Assembly: GCF_002729955.1 (NCBI RefSeq) | Contig: NZ_PBYA01000034.1 | Coordinates: forward strand, 20,775-84,774 | Reading direction: 5' to 3' | DNA: 64,000 bases | From: Salinisphaera sp. | GTDB lineage: Bacteria > Pseudomonadota > Gammaproteobacteria > Nevskiales > Salinisphaeraceae | Shown here: piece after piece, positions 1-9,159 of the stretch | Layout of the letters: every line of letters starts with the position of its first letter | How positions within the stretch are numbered: the stretch's first letter is position 1 | Made by a program: the position numbers and the translations under genes | The notes under the pieces: model-generated | Told to the model about the DNA's origin: nothing | The model's database searches: none | The model's input: only the letters and a program-made list of their open reading frames with translations

Positions 1-4
1 GTGG

Positions 5-1423
5 CTAGCCACCGCCGGTGGCCTGATAGCCCGGCATGCGTACATCGACATAGGCTTCGTCGCGCAGCTTGCGCAGCCACAGCTCGCCTTCCTCGACCGA
101 CTTCTGTTCGCCCAGCGTACGCCGTACGCGGTCGCGAGCGGCTTCCTGGGTCTGGTCGCGCTGGCGCCGATCGGTGACCTTCAGGATCTCGTAGCCTTCG
201 CCGGTCTGGAAGACCGGGCTGACCTCACCGGGCGACAGCGCTTCGAGCTGGCGCCGGGTGATCGGGTCGAGCCGCTGCTGTTCGGGCTGTACCCAGCCCA
301 GGTCGCCGCCCTGGTTGGCGGTTGCCGTATCGTCGGAATACTCGCGCGCCAGCGCGGCGAAGTCGTCGCCGGCCTCGAGGCGCTCGCGAATCTGGCGGCC
401 GAGTTCGCGGGTGCGTTCGGCGTCGCGAATTTCGTTGGGCTTGAGCAGGATATGGCGGGTCTGTACTTCCTGCACCATGACCTTGGGCTGATTCTGGGCG
501 TCGCGGCCGCGCACGTCTTCCAGCTGCACCAGATGAAAGCCTTGGCTGTCGCGGAATACCTCGCTGGTCTCGCCGGGCGATAGCGAGGGCACCACGTCGC
601 GGAAGGTGCGCGACAGATAGTTGCCCTGCATCCAGCCCATATCGCCACCGTCGAGCGCGTTCTCGCCCTTGGAATGGGACGCGGCCACGTCGGCGAAGTC
701 GGCATCGCCGTCCACGATCTGCTCACGCAGTGCTTCCAGCTGGTCGCGGGTGGCTTCGATGGTGGCCGAATCCGCGCCCTCGCTTACCGGCAACAGGATA
801 TGGCGTACCCGATACTCACGATCCTGGGCGTTGCGCAGCGACTGATTTTCCAGGTAGCGGTCGACGTCCTCGTCGCTCACCGAGACCTTGGACATCACTT
901 CCTGGCGACGCAGCTTGCTGACCAGAAGTTCTTCGCGCACCTGCTCGCGCAGCTGTTCCATGGTCATGCTGTCGGCGGCCACCGCACGCATGAACTGCTG
1001 CATGTCCATGTTGTTCTGCTGGGCGATACGGCCGATGCCGGCATCGATTTCCTGATCGCTGACTTCGATACCGCGCTCACGCGCGCGCTGGACCTGCAGG
1101 CGCTGCATGATCAGCTGATCGAGCACCTGCGAGCGCAGGATATTGGGCGGCATCTGGTCGGCGCGCCCGCCGGCGCGGGCACGAATACGCGCCACCGCCT
1201 CGTTGAGTTCGCTCTCCAGAATCACGCCATCGCCGACCACGGCCACGATTTCGTCCAGGGTCTGGGCGCTGGGCTGTGCGGGGGCGGCGTCGGCGCTGTC
1301 CGACGAGCGGCTCATCAGCGAGTAGTCGTCGGGAAAGCCCAGGCTCTGTGCCGATGCCGGCAGAGAGAGGAACGCCAGCGGCGTGATGGCGAGCGCTAGG
1401 CCCGTAGCGAGGAGATATCTCAT
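5..1423 (-). CDS. surA: Periplasmic chaperone / peptidyl-prolyl isomerase SurA
   Basis: A 472-residue protein with an N-terminal signal peptide ending near ASA-QS at residue 26. A SurA N-terminal chaperone domain follows (about 57-175, beginning LDEIVAVVGDGVILESEL), then two parvulin PPIC domains (about 205-305 with the RHILL start, and about 322-420 with a second RHILLK start). Length and order match the SurA family. It escorts outer-membrane proteins through the periplasm to the BAM complex. Its ATG overlaps the lptD stop (ATGA), so the two are translationally coupled, as in many gammaproteobacteria. It ends a few bases inside the window, so any pdxA/ksgA neighbours lie outside. Confidence 0.96.
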   Translation of the reverse strand: MRYLLATGLALAITPLAFLSLPASAQSLGFPDDYSLMSRSSDSADAAPAQPSAQTLDEIVAVVGDGVILESELNEAVARIRARAGGRADQMPPNILRSQVLDQLIMQRLQVQRARERGIEVSDQEIDAGIGRIAQQNNMDMQQFMRAVAADSMTMEQLREQVREELLVSKLRRQEVMSKVSVSDEDVDRYLENQSLRNAQDREYRVRHILLPVSEGADSATIEATRDQLEALREQIVDGDADFADVAASHSKGENALDGGDMGWMQGNYLSRTFRDVVPSLSPGETSEVFRDSQGFHLVQLEDVRGRDAQNQPKVMVQEVQTRHILLKPNEIRDAERTRELGRQIRERLEAGDDFAALAREYSDDTATANQGGDLGWVQPEQQRLDPITRRQLEALSPGEVSPVFQTGEGYEILKVTDRRQRDQTQEAARDRVRRTLGEQKSVEEGELWLRKLRDEAYVDVRMPGYQATGGG

Positions 1424-3900
1424 GGGAAGCGGATGGTATCAAAAGAGCTGCTCGAACTGCGGCCACGGTTGTCGTCGTCGTAGACGTCATCGTCGACGAA
1501 CGACTGGACGGTGTCGCCGAACTGGCCGAGGCCGTTGAGTACGAACTGGAACATGATGGCGGTATCCATGCTGCCGTCGTTGTCTGCCACATAGCGCCGC
1601 CAGGCCACACGCCCTGCCCAGCAGCAGGAGGGGCGGTATTCGAAGCCGGCCAGCGTCTCCACGTTTTGACTCTCCTCGAGCGAGTAGTTCCAACGTCCGA
1701 GTACGTCGAGGTTCTCGGTGACCGGTGCGCGCAGGCCGACCGCGGTCTGTTCCAGATCCTCGTAGGCGCCGGGCACCAGCGTGGTACGGGTGTTGTCGTC
1801 GTCGATACGGTCGACTACGCGCAGCGGCCGATAGTCGTTGTAGCGGCGATAGCCCAGATCGAGTTGATAGCCGGCATCGGTGCGATAGCTGGCCGTGGCA
1901 GAGGCGCGATTGACGCGGCTGTCGTCGGGGTCGTACTGCACCGTGGTACGGGCGGTGATGTGCTCGGTGGGGCGCAGCTCCAGGCCGGCCACATAGTCCG
2001 AACCGCGATCGCCGTAGCCGATTTCGCCGCTGGCGGGCATGTTCACGCGCAGATCCCGAAAGCCGGTGACACGACCGAAGTCGACCTTGGCCACGGTGCG
2101 CCCGCTCTCCGGCTCGATGAAACGCGAGGACACGCCCAGGGTGAGCTGGTTGGCGTCGCCGATACGATCCGAGCCGACAAAACGGTTATCCGAAAACAGG
2201 CGGTCGAAGTGCAGATCGGCCACGCCGGAATCGAAGATGGGGATATCCGACTGGTCCTCGTAAGCGGTGTACAGATACTGTGCGCGCGGCTCCAGCGTCT
2301 GTACCCAGCCATCGTTGAAGCTGCGCGCGAAGCGCAGCCCGCTGCCGAAGGTGAACTGGGGGATATCGCGGGTGATCACATCGTCGCCGCCGGTATCCGC
2401 GGGACTGAAGTTGTTGGCGTCGTCGAAATTGCGAAGCTGGTAGCGGGTTACGCGATAGGAGGCTTCGCTGTTGGCATACCAGCCGCCGCGATCCACGCCC
2501 CAGAGCAGGCGTGGGCGTGCTTCGGCGCGATAGGCATCGATATCGTCGTCGCGTTGAAAATTGCTGAACTCGGCGTCGAGTCCGGCACGTACGGGCGTGC
2601 TCGGGGTGAGCATTTCCAGGCGCGCCTGAGGCATGCGCTTGTAGGGCTCGTTGCTGAACGCCCGGTCGAGGTTGTCGTTGTCATCGTCGTAGTCGTCCAG
2701 GGTCTGGAAATCCTGGGCGAGCAGGGTGAAGCGCAGGCCGGTGTCCACCGCGGTCAGGCGCACGGCCTGTTCCAGCTGCGAGGTCGAGGTGCCGGCGAGA
2801 TCGTTGCTGAGATCGTCGAAATACTGATCGTCGCTCACGCGCGTGTAATTGGCCTCGACACCCAGATGCGGGGTGAGCTGGCCAATATGCTCGAAGTGGA
2901 ACAGCGCGCGATCGTCGTCGTATTCGTTATCGCTGGGCAGGTATTCGCCGTCGAATTCGCCGCGGTGGTGGGCATAGAGATAGCGTAGCTGGCCGCCCAG
3001 CTGCAGGCCCCGCTTGCCGAGTATGCGCGGCACGAGGGTGGCGTCGTAGTTGGGCGCCAGGTTGAAGTAGTAGGGCACGGCCAGTTCGAAGCCGGAATCG
3101 CTGGTACTGCCGATCGTCGGCGGCAGCACGCCGGTGTGGCGCCGGTTGTCGATCGGGAAATTCAGGTAGGGCGAATAGAACACCGGTACGCCATAGAAGC
3201 GCATGACCGTATCGAAGGCCTCGCCGCGGCCGCTGGTGCGATCCAGCTCGATACGGTTCGCCGACAGCAGCCAGGCCTTGGTTTCGCCGTCGCAGGTGGT
3301 GTAGTCGGCGTCGGTGAGCTCGAAACGCCCACCCCCCAGCGCGTTGACCGTGGCCGCCTGACCCCGGCCGCCGTTGGTCAGTATCGAATAGTTGGCCTGC
3401 TTGAACTCGCCGGTCTCGTCGTTGACCAGCACGTCGCCGCTGTCGGCGGTCAGGAAAACGCCGGGCCGATAATATTGCAGGCCGTCGCGTGCCTGGGCAC
3501 GGCCGCTCTTGCGGTCGTAGCGCACGAACGGTGCTTCCAGGGCCTGGCCGTTGCGCTCGAGCCGGACATTGCCGGTGGCCTCGGCGACTTCGTCCTGCAG
3601 ACTGGCCTGATCGGCGACGAGGGTGGAATCCGCGCTCGGTTCGGGCAGGGCGATGGGCGGCGTATCGACCGCACACCCCATCTCCGCGGCAATGCTAGGC
3701 TTGGGCGCCAGCGCGCCGACACAGATAACCGAAACGCCCAGCACCCACGGCGTCGCGGTCGGCAGGCGCAGCGCGAAACGACCCCGCTGCAACGCCGACT
3801 GGCGCTGCAGGCAGCCGGTATCGAAACGACCCGAACTGAAACGACCCAAACCGAAGCGACAATAGTGAACAGCGATACGAATCACGGCGGGATGTCTCAC
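1420..3900 (-). CDS. lptD: LPS-assembly protein LptD (outer-membrane barrel)
   Basis: An 826-residue reading frame with a hydrophobic secretion segment at about residues 50-70, an OstA-like periplasmic domain (about 95-230) and a long beta-barrel domain ending SFDTIRF-P. LptD inserts lipopolysaccharide into the outer leaflet together with LptE. Four cysteines fit the disulfide pattern known from E. coli LptD: one just after the signal peptide (GCAVD), one in the N-domain (TTCDG) and an adjacent CC pair near the C-terminus (SCCWA). The listed start is a GTG. The first ~45 residues hold a short GRF-type repeat and are probably not translated, so the true start is likely internal. surA follows with a 4-base overlap. 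Confidence 0.94.
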   Translation of the reverse strand: MRHPAVIRIAVHYCRFGLGRFSSGRFDTGCLQRQSALQRGRFALRLPTATPWVLGVSVICVGALAPKPSIAAEMGCAVDTPPIALPEPSADSTLVADQASLQDEVAEATGNVRLERNGQALEAPFVRYDRKSGRAQARDGLQYYRPGVFLTADSGDVLVNDETGEFKQANYSILTNGGRGQAATVNALGGGRFELTDADYTTCDGETKAWLLSANRIELDRTSGRGEAFDTVMRFYGVPVFYSPYLNFPIDNRRHTGVLPPTIGSTSDSGFELAVPYYFNLAPNYDATLVPRILGKRGLQLGGQLRYLYAHHRGEFDGEYLPSDNEYDDDRALFHFEHIGQLTPHLGVEANYTRVSDDQYFDDLSNDLAGTSTSQLEQAVRLTAVDTGLRFTLLAQDFQTLDDYDDDNDNLDRAFSNEPYKRMPQARLEMLTPSTPVRAGLDAEFSNFQRDDDIDAYRAEARPRLLWGVDRGGWYANSEASYRVTRYQLRNFDDANNFSPADTGGDDVITRDIPQFTFGSGLRFARSFNDGWVQTLEPRAQYLYTAYEDQSDIPIFDSGVADLHFDRLFSDNRFVGSDRIGDANQLTLGVSSRFIEPESGRTVAKVDFGRVTGFRDLRVNMPASGEIGYGDRGSDYVAGLELRPTEHITARTTVQYDPDDSRVNRASATASYRTDAGYQLDLGYRRYNDYRPLRVVDRIDDDNTRTTLVPGAYEDLEQTAVGLRAPVTENLDVLGRWNYSLEESQNVETLAGFEYRPSCCWAGRVAWRRYVADNDGSMDTAIMFQFVLNGLGQFGDTVQSFVDDDVYDDDNRGRSSSSSFDTIRFP

Positions 3901-4055
3901 CCTTTGGCGTGGCGAAACGCGTGGCCCTGGCCACGGCGCGGCGCCGCAGAAAGCGGTTGTGTTCGCAAGCGAACCCCCAATGCCGCCCGATTATGCGCAC
4001 CCGCTCGAATACCCGCAATAAAACAGGTCGCACCACGCGTCGGGGAGTCAGCCGC

Positions 4056-5045
4056 ATGAACGGCAGCCAGGATTCCCGCAGGCACGCACTGGAAGCCTGG
4101 GTCGCGCAGCAACTCGAGGCCATGCCGAGCTGGACGGTCGCCTCCGCCGACGCCAGTTTCCGACGCTACTTCCGCGCCCGACTGGGCGAAGGCGAAGCCG
4201 AGCGCAGCTATATCGCCATGGATGCCCCGCCCGAACGCGAGGACAATCCCGCATTCGTACGCATCGCCGAACTCATGGCCGCCGCCGGCCTGAACGTGCC
4301 GCGGGTGCTGGCGGTCGACTACGAGCACGGCTTCATGCTGCTCAGCGATCTGGGCACGCGCACCTTTCTCGACGTGCTCGATGCCGACAACGCCGATGCC
4401 CTGTTCGGCGCGGCCACCGGTGCGCTCATCGATTGGCAGCAGGCCAGCCAGCCGGGTGTGCTGGCGAACTACGATCGCGCCACCCTGGGCACCGAGCTGG
4501 AACTGTTTCGCGACTGGTATCTGGCGCGCCATCTGCGCTACACGCCGACGGCTGAAGAACAGGCCGATATCGATCGCGCCTTCACTTTTCTGCTCGATGA
4601 AATCTGTGCCCAGCCAAAGGTTTACGTGCATCGCGACTACATGCCGCGCAATCTCATGGTCAGCCATCCGCTGCCGGGCGTGCTTGATTTTCAGGATGCT
4701 CGTTACGGGCCGGTGACCTACGACCTGGCCAGTCTGTTTCGCGATGCCTTCATCAGCTGGCCGGCCGATCGTATCGACGGCTGGGTTCGCCACTACTGGG
4801 ACGCCGCCCGCGAGCGTCGTATCCCGGTCGGCGACGATTTCGAAGCGTTCAAGCGTGATCTCGCGCTCATGGGCGCACAGCGCCATCTCAAGGTGCTGGG
4901 CATCTTCGCGCGTATCGCCCACCGCGACGGCAAGCCGCGCTATCTCGCCGATACGCCGCGCTTCGTGCGCTATCTGGAGCCCGTGGTGGCGGCATACGAA
5001 CCGTTGAACGGACTGGCCCCGCTGCTGGCGAAGTCCGCGCCATGA
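4056..5045 (+). CDS. amgK: N-acetylmuramate/N-acetylglucosamine kinase AmgK
   Basis: A 329-residue aminoglycoside-phosphotransferase-fold kinase. The start MNGSQD is chosen because homology begins at about residue 9 and the longer reading frame upstream is Arg-rich and unlike the family. Visible features are a nucleotide-binding N-lobe (SADASFRRYFR), the catalytic loop VHRDYMPRNLM and the metal-binding segment LDFQDARYGPVTYDL. AmgK phosphorylates MurNAc at C1 in the peptidoglycan recycling route that bypasses de novo synthesis. Its stop overlaps the ATG of the uridylyltransferase gene, and this pair diverging from lptD is the arrangement seen in pseudomonads. Confidence 0.92.
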   Translation: MNGSQDSRRHALEAWVAQQLEAMPSWTVASADASFRRYFRARLGEGEAERSYIAMDAPPEREDNPAFVRIAELMAAAGLNVPRVLAVDYEHGFMLLSDLGTRTFLDVLDADNADALFGAATGALIDWQQASQPGVLANYDRATLGTELELFRDWYLARHLRYTPTAEEQADIDRAFTFLLDEICAQPKVYVHRDYMPRNLMVSHPLPGVLDFQDARYGPVTYDLASLFRDAFISWPADRIDGWVRHYWDAARERRIPVGDDFEAFKRDLALMGAQRHLKVLGIFARIAHRDGKPRYLADTPRFVRYLEPVVAAYEPLNGLAPLLAKSAP

Positions 5046-5716
5046 GCGCACCCATGAAAGCGATGATTCTGGCCGCCGGACGCGGCGAGCGCCTGCGCCC
5101 GCTCACCGACGAAACCCCCAAGCCGTTGATCGAGGTCGGGGCCCGCTCGTTGATCGGCCATCACCTGCATGCATTGGCAGCCGGCGGTTTCGAAGACGTG
5201 GTGATCAACGTCGCATATCGCGGCGAGCAGATCGTGGCCGCGCTCGGCGACGGCAGTGCCTGGGGGCTGCGCCTGCACTACAGTCGCGAAATACCCGGCG
5301 AACTGGATACCGGCGGCGGCATCCGCCAGGCCCTGCCGCTGCTGGGCGAGGCACCATTCGCGCTGATCAGCGCCGACGTGTTCACCGACTACGACTATGC
5401 CCGGCTGCAGGAACGCCACCATGCCGATGCGCACTGCGTGCTGGTCGATAACCCCGAACACCATGCACGGGGTGACTTCGGCCTCGTCGACGGCCGGCTG
5501 GTCGATCGCGACCCGCGGCTGACCTATGCCGGCATCGGTGTGTTTGATCCGCGGCGATTCGCCGCGCGCGATACGCAACGCTTTGCCTTATCCGTGGTCA
5601 TACGCGAAGCGCTGGCCGAGGGCCGGGCCAGCGGCGAGCATCATCAGGGCGAATGGATCGACGTCGGCCGGCCCAGCGCGCTCGAGGCGGCCCGCCGCGC
5701 GGCCGAGCGTGGCTGA
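5042..5716 (+). CDS. murU: N-acetylmuramate alpha-1-phosphate uridylyltransferase MurU
   Basis: A 224-residue nucleotidyltransferase. The N-terminus carries the signature MILAAGRGERLRPLTDE followed by TPKPL, typical of sugar-1-phosphate NTP transferases. GELDTGGGIRQALPLL and the D-containing ISADVFTDYD supply sugar and metal binding. The size matches the short MurU type, with no left-handed helix domain. It converts MurNAc-1-phosphate made by AmgK into UDP-MurNAc. The gene overlaps amgK by 4 bases (ATGA), so the two enzymes are made together. Confidence 0.92.
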   Translation: MSAPMKAMILAAGRGERLRPLTDETPKPLIEVGARSLIGHHLHALAAGGFEDVVINVAYRGEQIVAALGDGSAWGLRLHYSREIPGELDTGGGIRQALPLLGEAPFALISADVFTDYDYARLQERHHADAHCVLVDNPEHHARGDFGLVDGRLVDRDPRLTYAGIGVFDPRRFAARDTQRFALSVVIREALAEGRASGEHHQGEWIDVGRPSALEAARRAAERG

Positions 5717-5807
5717 AGTCGAAAGCGCTGTTAGAATCCCGGGCCTGTCGCGCCGGTCACCGAGGGCGAATCGGGCCGACGCACCGTCAAGACAATGGAG
5801 AAGCCGC

Positions 5808-6236
5808 ATGCCGGCGAGTATGTCGAACTCTTTGATCCGGATACTGTTTGCCGGGCTCGTGATTCTCGCGAGCGCGGGCTGTGCATCGAATGCGGTGGTC
5901 ACGCCCAGCGCGCCCGACCAAAGCGTACTGGCGCCGGCGGAACAGGCGCTGGCCAAGGCACGCGCGGCCGATGCCGACACCTTTGCGCCACGTGCGGTCG
6001 ATGCTTCGCGACGCCGTATTTCCACCGCCCGCGATATTCTCTACAGCGCGGCGCGTGCCAATCGCGAACTCAACGACACCGAACGCGCCCGGGTCGAGGC
6101 GCTGGTAGCAGCGGCCGAGCTGGATGCCCGTTCGGCGTTGACCCAGACCCAGGCAAAGGCGGTACAGACCAAGCTGGCCGAGCTGCAGGGCCAGCTCGAC
6201 GGTTCGGCCGCGAACGCGACGGAGGGTGCGCGATGA
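5808..6236 (+). CDS. DUF4398-type lipoprotein
   Basis: A 142-residue protein with a lipoprotein signal: a hydrophobic segment, then the lipobox SAGC at about residues 22-25. The mature part is helical and charged (ALAKARAADADTFAPRAVDASRRRISTARDIL), as in DUF4398 proteins that often precede an OmpA-like lipoprotein. The ATG is chosen from a GGAG eight bases upstream; a second ATG four codons later is possible. Its stop overlaps the next start. The precise function is unknown; the partner suggests a cell-envelope structural or peptidoglycan-contact role. Confidence 0.8.
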   Translation: MPASMSNSLIRILFAGLVILASAGCASNAVVTPSAPDQSVLAPAEQALAKARAADADTFAPRAVDASRRRISTARDILYSAARANRELNDTERARVEALVAAAELDARSALTQTQAKAVQTKLAELQGQLDGSAANATEGAR

Positions 6237-7246
6237 ACAAGTCCTGGATGATCGCGCTCAGCCTGGCCCCTTTCATCGCCGGCTGTTCCGTATTCGAAAG
6301 CAACGTGGTGCCGCCGGGCCCGGCGCTCACCGGTGTCAATGCACAGAACGCCGCGCTGCAGAGCCAGATCAAGCGCGTGCGGGACGGCGAAGCACGCTTT
6401 GCGCCGCTGGACAACGCCCGCGAGGCGCTTACTGCTGCCGAAGCACAGCCGGACGTCGAGCAATACGCGGCCAACGAACTGGCCGGGGCGCGCAGCGCGC
6501 TCGAAGAGGCCGAGCAGGGCTGGCAGGGGCTCGCCAACAAGCAGCGTCCGGCCGATGCCAAGCTGGTGGCAGTAGCCGAACAGGCCCATCGGGCACGGCG
6601 TCTGGCCGAAATCGCCCGCTATACCGCGGTACGCGAAATCAATCTCGAAAAGCTGATCGCGGTCAACGACGAGCTCAAGGCGCGCGGCGAGCGCTCGGCG
6701 CCCGCCTCGGGCAGTGCGCCGGCCGCCGGCGCGGGCGAAGTACAGCCGGTATCGCCGGCCGATCGCAAGCTGGTCGGACAACAGGTGGTGCCGGACCGCT
6801 TCGGCGATGTCTCGTTCGAAACCGGTACGGCGCGCATGAAGGCCGAATCCCAGGCCGCCGTGCGCCAGCTTGCCGACCTGCTCAAGGCGCATCCGACCGT
6901 GGGCGTGGCCATCTTTGGCCACACCGACAGCGTTGGCCCCGCGCCGGAATCCATCGACCGCTTCGTGGCGGCTAACCCCGGCCTGGACGAACAGGCCCCG
7001 ACTCGCGAAGACAAGGTGCGCGCCTTCAACCTTGCGTTGTCGGCCGCGCGGGCACGGGCCGTGGCCCAGCAGCTGGTGGAAAACGGTGTTCCGGCACGGC
7101 GTATTGGCGCCCGTGGTTTCGGGGATACCCAGCCGGTGGCCTCCAACGACACCGCCGAGGGGCGGCGCGCCAACCGCCGTATCGAAGCCGTGATCGTACC
7201 GGGTCCCGACAGCCCCGAAGCCCGCAGCGCGCGCTCGGGCTCCTAG
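6233..7246 (+). CDS. OmpA-family lipoprotein with DUF4398-like N-terminal region
   Basis: A 337-residue lipoprotein with lipobox IAGC at about residues 15-18. A helical region (about 40-165) resembles the preceding lipoprotein, and a C-terminal OmpA peptidoglycan-binding domain starts near VPDRFGDVSFETG. The domain contains IFGHTDSVG, the LSAARARAVAQQL helix and ARGFGDTQPVASND, so peptidoglycan contact is likely. There is an unusual ~25-residue insert between GHTDSVG and the NLALS helix. It is translationally coupled (ATGA) to the upstream lipoprotein, which suggests the two form one envelope unit. Confidence 0.85.
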   Translation: MNKSWMIALSLAPFIAGCSVFESNVVPPGPALTGVNAQNAALQSQIKRVRDGEARFAPLDNAREALTAAEAQPDVEQYAANELAGARSALEEAEQGWQGLANKQRPADAKLVAVAEQAHRARRLAEIARYTAVREINLEKLIAVNDELKARGERSAPASGSAPAAGAGEVQPVSPADRKLVGQQVVPDRFGDVSFETGTARMKAESQAAVRQLADLLKAHPTVGVAIFGHTDSVGPAPESIDRFVAANPGLDEQAPTREDKVRAFNLALSAARARAVAQQLVENGVPARRIGARGFGDTQPVASNDTAEGRRANRRIEAVIVPGPDSPEARSARSGS

Positions 7247-7297
7247 GCTGGGAAAGCGAAGGACGACGCGCGCTTCGTGCGTGCGCCGTCCGGCCGT

Positions 7298-7936
7298 CTA
7301 CTGCAGGCTGCGGATCACGCCGACCGCGATGCCTTCCAGGGCCAGCGACTCGCGTTCGGTATCGACCACGATATCGGCATAGTCCGGGTTTTCGGCCTGT
7401 AGGCGTGCGGTCTGCCCATCGCGGGCAAACCGTTTGACCGTGACTTCATCATCGACCCGGAACACGGCCACCTGGCCGTTGCGCACTTCGCTGGCCTGGG
7501 ACACGGCCAGCAGATCGCCATCGAAAATGCCCACGCCGATCATGCTGTCGCCGCTGACGCGCAGCAGGTAATCGGGCCGGCGCGAAAACAGCGCCGAATC
7601 GACCTCGCAATGACGTTCCACATGCTCCACCGCGAGCAGCGGCGCGCCCGCAGCCACGCGCCCGATCACCGCCAGATTGAGCGTATGCGCCGCAGCGGCT
7701 TCGCTGCGCTCGGGCGTGTCGTCGGCCGCGGTCAGGCGGATACCACGGCTCAGGCGAGCGTTGAGTTCGATAAAACCCTTGCGCTCGAGCGTACGCAGAT
7801 GCGCCTGGGCCGCGTTCGCCGAGGCAAATCCGAGGGCTTCGGCGATCTCGGCCCGGGTGGGCGGCGTATGGCGTTCGGCGATCGTGTCCCGGATGAAGGC
7901 GTAGACGCGCCGCTGTTTTTCGGTGAGCTCGTTCAT
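7298..7936 (-). CDS. lexA: SOS-response repressor LexA
   Basis: A 212-residue repressor. The N-terminal winged helix starts MNELTEKQRRVYAFI and holds the recognition region TRAEIAEALGFASANAAQAHL. The C-terminal peptidase domain holds the self-cleavage Ala-Gly (VAAGAP), the catalytic Ser (SGDSMIG) and Lys (VTVKRFA). RecA-stimulated self-cleavage lifts repression of DNA-repair genes. The start at MNEL is preferred because LexA proteins begin there; twelve extra upstream codons lack homology. I see no clear CTG-N10-CAG SOS box in the upstream 140 bases. Confidence 0.95.
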   Translation of the reverse strand: MNELTEKQRRVYAFIRDTIAERHTPPTRAEIAEALGFASANAAQAHLRTLERKGFIELNARLSRGIRLTAADDTPERSEAAAAHTLNLAVIGRVAAGAPLLAVEHVERHCEVDSALFSRRPDYLLRVSGDSMIGVGIFDGDLLAVSQASEVRNGQVAVFRVDDEVTVKRFARDGQTARLQAENPDYADIVVDTERESLALEGIAVGVIRSLQ

Positions 7937-8078
7937 CGTGTAAGGATATCCAGTTGCCGTGCCCGCGCGCAATCAAAAGCGCGCAGGAAACGCGTTTGAC
8001 GCGCTGCAACACGAGCGTTAATCTATACACATGCTGCAACGCAGCAAACGAAAAGAAATTAATTGTGAGAGGGCCAAC

Positions 8079-8744
8079 ATGAAGATTCAGGAAATCGTTT
8101 CGGATGTCCGTAATCGCGTCGGTACGGTAGGGCGCAATTACCAGGATGCGTTCAAGGCTTATTTCGACGCGCAGCGTCAGGCTGTAGGGGTTGTGACCAA
8201 GAACGGTCAGACGCTTGCCAATACCGAAATCGGCGCCGCCAAGAACGTGTTTGCTGCAGCCAAGTCGAGCTTCGACAAGGCGCGCAAGGACGGCGTGCGC
8301 AAGGTCGCCAACAACCCGCAGGCCTATGTGCCCAACGGCCGCGACCAGATCGTGTCGGCCTACAAGGACACCATCGATCTGCTGGTGCAGACCACCAACG
8401 AGTTGAGCAACGTGTTCACCAGCGGCTACAAGTCGGTCGTCGGCAAGCTCTCCGGCGAAACGAAGAAGGCGTCGACCACGCGTAAGCGTGCTGCCTCGAG
8501 CAGCCGCAAGACGGCGAATGCCACGGCCGGCAAGAGCACGAGTGCCAAGAAGAGCACGTCGGGCCAGACCACGGCTACCAAGCGCAAGACGACCTCGACG
8601 CGCAAGAGCACGGCCAGTGCATCGAACGCCAAGTCCGGCACGAGCACCACGCGCAAGCGCAGCACCGCCAAGAAGGCGAGCGCACCGGCGCCGTCGAACA
8701 GCGCCGAGGCCACGCCCGGCAGCACCGACAGCAGCGCCTCGTAA
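8079..8744 (+). CDS. Phasin-like protein with basic Ser/Thr/Lys-rich tail
   Basis: A 221-residue protein. Residues 1-125 are helical and phasin-like (YQDAFKAYFDAQRQAVGVV, then AKSSFDKARKDGVRKV). Residues 126-221 are low-complexity Ala, Ser, Thr, Lys and Arg with recurrent TTRKR, STRKST and TAKKAS blocks, resembling AlgP or histone H1-like tails. The start is chosen from GAGAGG just upstream. Phasins coat polyhydroxyalkanoate granules, and basic tails of this kind can bind nucleic acid, so a granule- or nucleoid-associated role is inferred. It is a single gene followed by a strong terminator. Confidence 0.75.
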   Translation: MKIQEIVSDVRNRVGTVGRNYQDAFKAYFDAQRQAVGVVTKNGQTLANTEIGAAKNVFAAAKSSFDKARKDGVRKVANNPQAYVPNGRDQIVSAYKDTIDLLVQTTNELSNVFTSGYKSVVGKLSGETKKASTTRKRAASSSRKTANATAGKSTSAKKSTSGQTTATKRKTTSTRKSTASASNAKSGTSTTRKRSTAKKASAPAPSNSAEATPGSTDSSAS

Positions 8745-8776
8745 GCCAACGCTGGTTAGCGAGCGCTAGCGCAACG

Positions 8777-8806
8777 AAAAAGCCCGGCTTCGGCCGGGCT
8801 TTTTTG
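8777..8806 (+). terminator. Intrinsic terminator after the phasin-like gene
   Basis: A perfect hairpin, AGCCCGGC-TTCG-GCCGGGCT, flanked by A and T runs. The T-run on the plus side ends transcription of the phasin-like gene. Confidence 0.9.
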
Positions 8807-8907
8807 TGCCTGCTATAGCACGGCCCCGGCCATAGCCGGGCGCTCAATCGAACAAGGGCTTACTTGCGTATGCAAGACACGGCTGGCTGCATGCGCAAGG
8901 AAAATAT

Positions 8908-8942
8908 CATCCGCGAATGAACGCGAAGAAACGCGAATGAAG
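8908..8942 (+). repeat. Short copy of dispersed intergenic repeat
   Basis: CCGCGAATGAACGCGAAGAA and following bases repeat the core found at 9066-9130 (inverted), 25675-25703, 56780, 57177 and 63652. It has no coding potential. It lies in the non-coding stretch 8807-9160. Confidence 0.65.
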
Positions 8943-9065
8943 TCAGCAGGCAGACAGGTCCAGGGCGTGTGATGAGCCCTTCAAGCCTTGTGCGCCGTTT
9001 GCCCAATTACAAGAAGATTCCTGGCTCTGGATAACGTCCAGCATGCAGCGGGGACACTAGTCCAC

Positions 9066-9130
9066 CCGGCCTTCGAGCGCTCTGTCTTCCGCCTTATTCG
9101 CGTTTCTTCGCGTTCATTTGCGGACAACCC
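9066..9130 (-). repeat. Inverted copy of dispersed intergenic repeat
   Basis: Read on the minus strand this gives TTGTCCGCAAATGAACGCGA, then a GAATAAGGCGGAAG stretch and GCTCGAAGGCCGGGTGG. That is the same order of blocks as the copies at 56780 and 63652. Confidence 0.7.
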
Positions 9131-9159
9131 GCTTTGCCAAGCCGGCCACCTGGCAAGAG

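Noticed and set aside
1666..2988. Long plus-strand open frame opposite lptD
   Set aside because: Anti-sense shadow in GC-rich DNA; lptD has clear domain and cysteine evidence on the other strand.
7937..8078. Search for an SOS box before lexA
   Set aside because: No CTG-N10-CAG site found; the ATCTATACACATG stretch is not palindromic enough to report.
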